Assembly (NCBI GenBank): GCA_047600605.1
Contig: JASGKK010000003.1
Span: 310,001 to 374,000 of the forward strand
Direction of reading: 5' to 3'
DNA from: CAYMZZ01 sp047600605
GTDB taxonomy: Bacteria; Bacteroidota; Bacteroidia; Chitinophagales; Chitinophagaceae
DNA length: 64,000 bases
Part shown: positions 60,971 through 64,000 of the stretch, one piece after another
How positions within the stretch are numbered: the first letter of the stretch is position 1
Layout of the letters: every line of letters begins with the position of its first letter
Program-made: the position numbers and the translations under genes
Notes under the pieces: generated by a model
Seen by the model: the letters and a program-made list of their open reading frames with translations, nothing else
Told to the model about the DNA's origin: nothing
Database searches by the model: none

Positions 60971-61042
60971 ACCGACCATTCCATCACCACCCTTTTACAG
61001 GCATTTATAACAACACCATCCTCACGTATTAAAACCACCAAT

Positions 61043-61960
61043 ATGAAAAACTTTTTTACCGCTCTCGTGCTTTTCATCACCATCAGCACCCAGGCCCAGG
61101 TAGGCATTGGCACCAACACACCACATGCCAGTGCACAACTCGATGTGACCAGTACCGATAAAGGTGCGCTTATGCCCCGCCTTACCGAATCGCAACGCAC
61201 CGGCATCAGCAGCCCGGCTGCAGGTCTGCTGGTATACCAGACCGATGGCGCCAGCGGTTTTTATTATTATACCGGCAGTACCTGGACCAACCTCACCACC
61301 GGTGGCACCGGCGGTGTACCCAGCGGCACCATCATGGCCTATGCCGGCACTACGGCTCCCGATGGCTGGGTCTTGTGCAGTGGCGATGCGATCAGCCGCA
61401 GTACCCATGCCGCGCTCTTTGCCGCCATTGGCACCACTTATGGCGCCGGCGATGGCAGCACCACCTTCAACCTGCCCGATCTGCGTGGCCGTACCATCTT
61501 TGGTCTCGACAATATGGGTGGCACAGCCGCTAACCGTCTCACCACTGCCGGCGGACTCAGCGCCAACAATACCCTGGGCGCTACCGGTGGCAGCCAGACG
61601 GTGACACTCAGCACCAACAACCTGCCCAGCCACAATCACAGCTTTACCGGCACTTCGGTAACCACCAGCTCCGATGCGCATACACACACCTACCAGGATG
61701 CCTACTTTGCCGAAAACTTCAGTGGTGGTACCGGTGGCAATTCTCGCTACGGTACCAGCGCCGGCACCGATAGTGACAACAGTTTTTACTGGCGTACGAG
61801 CGGCAATGGACATAGTACCAGCCCGTCGAACATCAACACGGGCAGTACGAGCCACAGCCATACCGTCACCGCTGCCGGCACCATTGGTAATACCGGCAAT
61901 GGCACTGCGGTTGGCGTGGTAAACCCTGCACTGGTGCTGAATTATATCATTAAACTTTAA
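61043..61960 (+). CDS. Secreted tail-collar domain protein
   Basis: This 305-residue protein has a signal peptide (MKNFFTALVLFITISTQAQ). It then has the start VGIGTNTPHASAQLDV common in Bacteroidota surface proteins. Residues about 88-160 match the phage tail-collar domain: GTIMAYAGTTAPDGWVLCSG, GDGSTTFNLPDLRGR and GATGGSQTVTLSTNNLPSHNH. A Ser/Thr/Gly/His-rich C-terminal region ends VVNPALVLNYIIKL, as in microcystin-dependent-protein relatives. It follows the T9SS cargo gene by 72 bases. It is probably a cell-surface fibre or adhesin tip rather than a phage part, since no other phage gene is near. A strong terminator follows. Confidence 0.8.
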   Translation: MKNFFTALVLFITISTQAQVGIGTNTPHASAQLDVTSTDKGALMPRLTESQRTGISSPAAGLLVYQTDGASGFYYYTGSTWTNLTTGGTGGVPSGTIMAYAGTTAPDGWVLCSGDAISRSTHAALFAAIGTTYGAGDGSTTFNLPDLRGRTIFGLDNMGGTAANRLTTAGGLSANNTLGATGGSQTVTLSTNNLPSHNHSFTGTSVTTSSDAHTHTYQDAYFAENFSGGTGGNSRYGTSAGTDSDNSFYWRTSGNGHSTSPSNINTGSTSHSHTVTAAGTIGNTGNGTAVGVVNPALVLNYIIKL

Positions 61961-62002
61961 AGCCCCCCTTTTACAAACCACCTTTCGCCACCATCCACAA
62001 CC

Positions 62003-62030
62003 GGGCGGCCTCAGCAGCCGCCCATTTTTT
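62003..62030 (+). terminator. Intrinsic terminator of the tail-collar gene
   Basis: GGGCGGC (62003-62009) pairs with GCCGCCC (62017-62023), followed by A and six T. Confidence 0.85.
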
Positions 62031-62077
62031 CACCAAAAAATTGATTGTGAAGTGTATGCCAATAAATTAAAATACCC

Positions 62078-62085
62078 TATTTTTG
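62078..62085 (+). promoter_or_regulatory. Possible -7 promoter box for tRNA-Asn
   Basis: TATTTTTG matches TAnnTTTG and lies about 110 bases before the tRNA. A family B word separates the two. Confidence 0.4.
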
Positions 62086-62149
62086 CCTCCCCAAAACGAT
62101 AAGGGCATCCGCCCCACCCGTTTCGGTTCTTTGAAAATCAGTGACTTGA

Positions 62150-62190
62150 TCATTTCCAAATCTTCAAATCACCAAATTTTCAAATTATAC
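62150..62190. repeat. Dispersed repeat, family B (copy 7)
   Basis: The stretch before tRNA-Asn carries CCAAATCTTCAAATCACC and AAATTTTCAAATTA words of family B. Confidence 0.6.
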
Positions 62191-62194
62191 ATAT

Positions 62195-62268
62195 TCCTCC
62201 TTAGCTCAGTTGGTTAGAGCATCTGACTGTTAATCAGAGGGTCGCTGGTTCAAGTCCAGCAGGGGGAG
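62195..62268 (+). tRNA. tRNA-Asn (GTT anticodon)
   Basis: The 74 bases fold fully: acceptor TCCTCCT with AGGGGGA (one G-U pair), D-stem GCTC/GAGC, anticodon stem TCTGA/TCAGA with loop CTGTTAA, T-stem GCTGG/CCAGC with loop TTCAAGT, and discriminator G as in Asn tRNAs. The anticodon is GTT. CCA is not encoded. The composition of the DNA changes right after this gene. Confidence 0.95.
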
Positions 62269-62281
62269 CAGCCACAGGCAG

Positions 62282-62315
62282 GGGTTTCAAAGAATTCATC
62301 TTTGAAACCCTTTTT
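62282..62315 (+). terminator. Intrinsic terminator of tRNA-Asn
   Basis: GGGTTTCAAAGA (62282-62293) pairs perfectly with TCTTTGAAACCC (62299-62310), followed by five T. Confidence 0.92.
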
Positions 62316-62386
62316 CATTTGCACAGGATTTGCGCAAAAAAAGAGTGTTTTTAAAGTAAACCTGCAAGCACAAGGCGTAAAGGCGG

Positions 62387-62394
62387 TAAATTTG
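62387..62394 (+). promoter_or_regulatory. -7 promoter box for the GHKL ATPase gene
   Basis: TAAATTTG matches TAnnTTTG, 44 bases before the ATG at 62439. No good -33 was found. Confidence 0.4.
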
Positions 62395-62438
62395 TAATCA
62401 TCACCATCTGTCTCGAGGATCGGGCAACCATCATATCT

Positions 62439-63290
62439 ATGACACCAATTCATTTTTCTTTAGAGAACAGGATTGATACAAATTATAGTGGGTATAATCA
62501 GCTAACGCGCTTATATCATTTTTGTCTGGGCCATCCTTCCAAATCTCATTTCTTCATAGATTTTAAATCAGTTGATTGGTTTGACGGAAATTTATGTGCT
62601 TTGCTATATGCGATCGTATATCATTTAAATAAAGAGCATGGTCATACTTTTGTCACTGACGCTGGTATTATAAAGGAAAAATTCGATGTCCTATACAGAA
62701 ACGGATTCTTACAATCAGACGAAGCCATAGTTGATACGAGAAAAAGCACTGTACCAATCCAATTTTTCAATCCATCAGATAAGGAACGTTTTTGCCAATA
62801 TGTGGATAATGAACTTTTATCTCATCGGGGTATGCCGAATTTAACTGATGCATTAAAAGAACAAATCAGTGAAGACCTTCTGGAAGTTTTTTGTAATACC
62901 CATCATCATGCAAATACTATAGAACCGTTTTTTGTAGGGGGCCAATTCTACCCAACTAAAGGATATTTGAAATTTACTATGGTCGATTTAGGAGATGGCT
63001 TTTTACCAAGAATTAACAAAGCGACTCAAGGACGAATAGCTACAGATCTGGAAGCGATACAATGGGCACTTGAAGGTAACAGTACCAAAAAGGTACTGGA
63101 TAATTGCCCTGGTGGACTTGGTTTGAAAAACATGTGCCGGTATTGTCTTCAAAACCAGGGTGTTTTACAAATCGCTTCGGGTACTGGATTCTGGTCTACA
63201 GAGTTCGAAAACACCATTTTCGAAGGTGGGCGGCTCCTGCCCTCGAAATTCCTGGGAACCACTATAAACCTTTTTTTCAGGAAACATTAG
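62439..63290 (+). CDS. GHKL-ATPase protein with N-terminal STAS-like region
   Basis: This 283-residue cytoplasmic protein has a histidine-kinase-like (GHKL) ATP-binding domain but no phospho-acceptor His domain. The N box is Glu149-x3-Asn153-x3-His157 in EVFCNTHHHA, the G1 box is Asp183-x-Gly185-x-Gly187 in VDLGDGF, and the G2 box is GGLGLKN at 225-231. Residues about 36-95 (FFIDFKSVDWFDGNLCALLY) look like a STAS or anti-sigma-antagonist strand-helix unit. Similar ATPases such as SpoIIAB act by binding and phosphorylating a STAS partner; the next gene encodes a STAS-like protein. The gene is AT-rich compared with the rest of the window. It is probably an accessory regulator. Confidence 0.72.
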   Translation: MTPIHFSLENRIDTNYSGYNQLTRLYHFCLGHPSKSHFFIDFKSVDWFDGNLCALLYAIVYHLNKEHGHTFVTDAGIIKEKFDVLYRNGFLQSDEAIVDTRKSTVPIQFFNPSDKERFCQYVDNELLSHRGMPNLTDALKEQISEDLLEVFCNTHHHANTIEPFFVGGQFYPTKGYLKFTMVDLGDGFLPRINKATQGRIATDLEAIQWALEGNSTKKVLDNCPGGLGLKNMCRYCLQNQGVLQIASGTGFWSTEFENTIFEGGRLLPSKFLGTTINLFFRKH

Positions 63291-63321
63291 TTGTATTTTT
63301 CCACAATTGGTACTAACTTTG
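63291..63321 (+). promoter_or_regulatory. -33/-7 promoter for the DUF4325 and PIN-like genes
   Basis: TTG (63291-63293) and TAACTTTG (63314-63321) are separated by 20 bases, a good Bacteroidota promoter. It starts directly after the ATPase stop codon, so the last two genes can be transcribed without the first. Confidence 0.55.
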
Positions 63322-63373
63322 TGAGCAATAACGTATATATTTATCTGATATTCAGAATAAATTGCGTCTACTT

Positions 63374-63700
63374 ATGAAAGTTGTGGTTACAAATATCATC
63401 AAAAGTACTATCGCAGCATTCCACAACGAAGGTCTTTTAGTTTACACAGAATTAGAAAGGGCTTACAATAACAAGGAATCTGTAGAATTGTCTTTTGAGG
63501 GAATTACTAAATGTTCAACGCAGTTTCTTAATGCGTCAATAGGAAAATTATATCTTCAATACAATCCCCATATAGTCGACAATCTAGTTAGATACAATTT
63601 CGGCGAATTGAGTCACTTAAAAGATAAGATAGCTGAGGTTAGAGAAAATGCTATCAATTCCAAAGAGTACGACTCGTTAATTGAGAACGCTACTGTTTAA
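63374..63700 (+). CDS. STAS-like DUF4325 protein
   Basis: This 108-residue protein matches the DUF4325 STAS-like pattern: a strand pair VVVTNIIKST and LLVYTELERAYNN, then SVELSFEGITKCSTQFLNASIGKLY, which carries the core strand, the Ser/Thr cluster and the helix. In partner-switch systems the STAS protein is phosphorylated at such a Ser or Thr by a GHKL ATPase, the type encoded upstream. It lacks a signal peptide. The ATG at 63374 is chosen over a TTG at 63362. It ends nine bases before the PIN-like gene, so the two are surely co-translated. Confidence 0.7.
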   Translation: MKVVVTNIIKSTIAAFHNEGLLVYTELERAYNNKESVELSFEGITKCSTQFLNASIGKLYLQYNPHIVDNLVRYNFGELSHLKDKIAEVRENAINSKEYDSLIENATV

Positions 63701-63709
63701 GCAAATTTT

Positions 63710-64000
63710 ATGGCCTACAACATTAGGCACATTGATAATGTTAGTCTCACAAAAGAGAAAAAGTATTTCTTTGATGCTAATCTTTGGCTAAAAATTCTAA
63801 AGCCAAAAGTCAATCCAAGTAGTCGTGACTTGAAATATCTTGAATTTTTTGAAAAATTCTCAACGAGTCAGAATAAGCCAAAAATAGTACTACCTCTCAC
63901 AACTTTAAGTGAGTTTATCAACCGATATCTTAGGGATGTAGGTCATATATTGTTTTGTAAAAAAACGGGAGTTGACCCCACAAAAACACACTTCAAAGAA
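63710..64000 (+). CDS. PIN-like nuclease domain protein, N-terminal part (cut by window edge)
   Basis: The frame is open for 97 codons to the window end. It starts MAYNIRHIDNVSLTKEKKYF and continues FFDANLWLKIL, where the Asp after a hydrophobic strand matches the first catalytic Asp of PIN RNases. VLPLTTLSEFINRYLRD near residue 70 matches their second acidic position (Glu). The rest of the active site lies beyond the edge. PIN proteins are mostly single-strand RNases, often toxins. It begins nine bases after the DUF4325 gene and shares its AT-rich composition. An alternative is an inactive PIN-fold protein. Confidence 0.55.
   Translation, partial: MAYNIRHIDNVSLTKEKKYFFDANLWLKILKPKVNPSSRDLKYLEFFEKFSTSQNKPKIVLPLTTLSEFINRYLRDVGHILFCKKTGVDPTKTHFKE

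Noticed and set aside
61043..61960. Phage or prophage remnant, suggested by the tail-collar domain
   Set aside because: The protein has a signal peptide and a Bacteroidota secreted-protein start, and no other phage gene is near.
61022..61981. 319-residue open frame on the minus strand
   Set aside because: It is antisense to the tail-collar gene, which has a signal peptide and clear domain. The reverse frame is a Gly/Ala-rich by-product of codon bias.
62270..64000. Attachment-site repeat of the tRNA-Asn 3' end
   Set aside because: No second copy of the tRNA 3' end was seen up to the window end; the element's far border may lie outside.

Overview
The window is chromosomal DNA from a member of the phylum Bacteroidota, most likely the family Chitinophagaceae (inferred from gene content). 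Supporting signs are the near-universal TAnnTTTG -7 promoter box just upstream of genes, the absence of clear Shine-Dalgarno sites, a protein with a type IX secretion (T9SS) sorting tail, a DUF4834 protein, and secreted thioredoxin-like and parvulin proteins of Bacteroidota type. No rRNA, CRISPR array, insertion sequence or replication origin was seen.

Layout. 1-10,100 holds housekeeping and envelope genes: a rhomboid protease cut by the window edge, rlmD, a thioredoxin-like protein, a parvulin, metF, lptB with a long C-terminal extension, a GH3-family protein and fabG. 10,250-26,440 is a surface-glycan cluster, nearly all on the minus strand: an O-antigen-ligase-like protein, a Wzm/Wzt-type ABC exporter, six glycosyltransferase genes, wecB, three methyltransferase domains, and one large methyltransferase/coiled-coil/glycosyltransferase fusion. 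26,800-35,700 carries an enoyl-CoA hydratase and paaZ (phenylacetate catabolism), a lipoprotein, a DUF1569 protein, adk, msrB, an aminotransferase broken by a one-base insertion, two small genes, a MurG-like glycosyltransferase and sixA. 35,800-47,700 is core: a PurF-type amidotransferase, a SurA-like chaperone, the rimP-nusA-infB operon with a hairpin in its leader, an outer-membrane protein, a CAT-anticodon tRNA, a DUF4834 protein, hflX and a Rieske protein.

47,800-59,550 looks like one functional locus for a surface polymer and its control. It holds a YaiO-like barrel, an unrecognised anchored protein, an LTA-synthase-like transferase, a processive family-2 glycosyltransferase, a HEAT-repeat protein, a stand-alone receiver and a 1,249-residue hybrid histidine kinase. 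59,960-61,960 holds a T9SS cargo protein and a secreted tail-collar protein. From tRNA-Asn (62,195) to the window end the DNA becomes AT-rich and carries a three-gene module (GHKL ATPase, STAS-like DUF4325 protein, PIN-like protein), the best candidate here for an undescribed system.

The intergenic spaces are unusual. At least four families of simple-word inverted repeats recur through the window, many forming perfect 11-25 bp stems. One spacer has spawned a three-copy tandem array that includes the tail of the adjacent gene. Function calls come from reading motifs by eye; no database search was possible.
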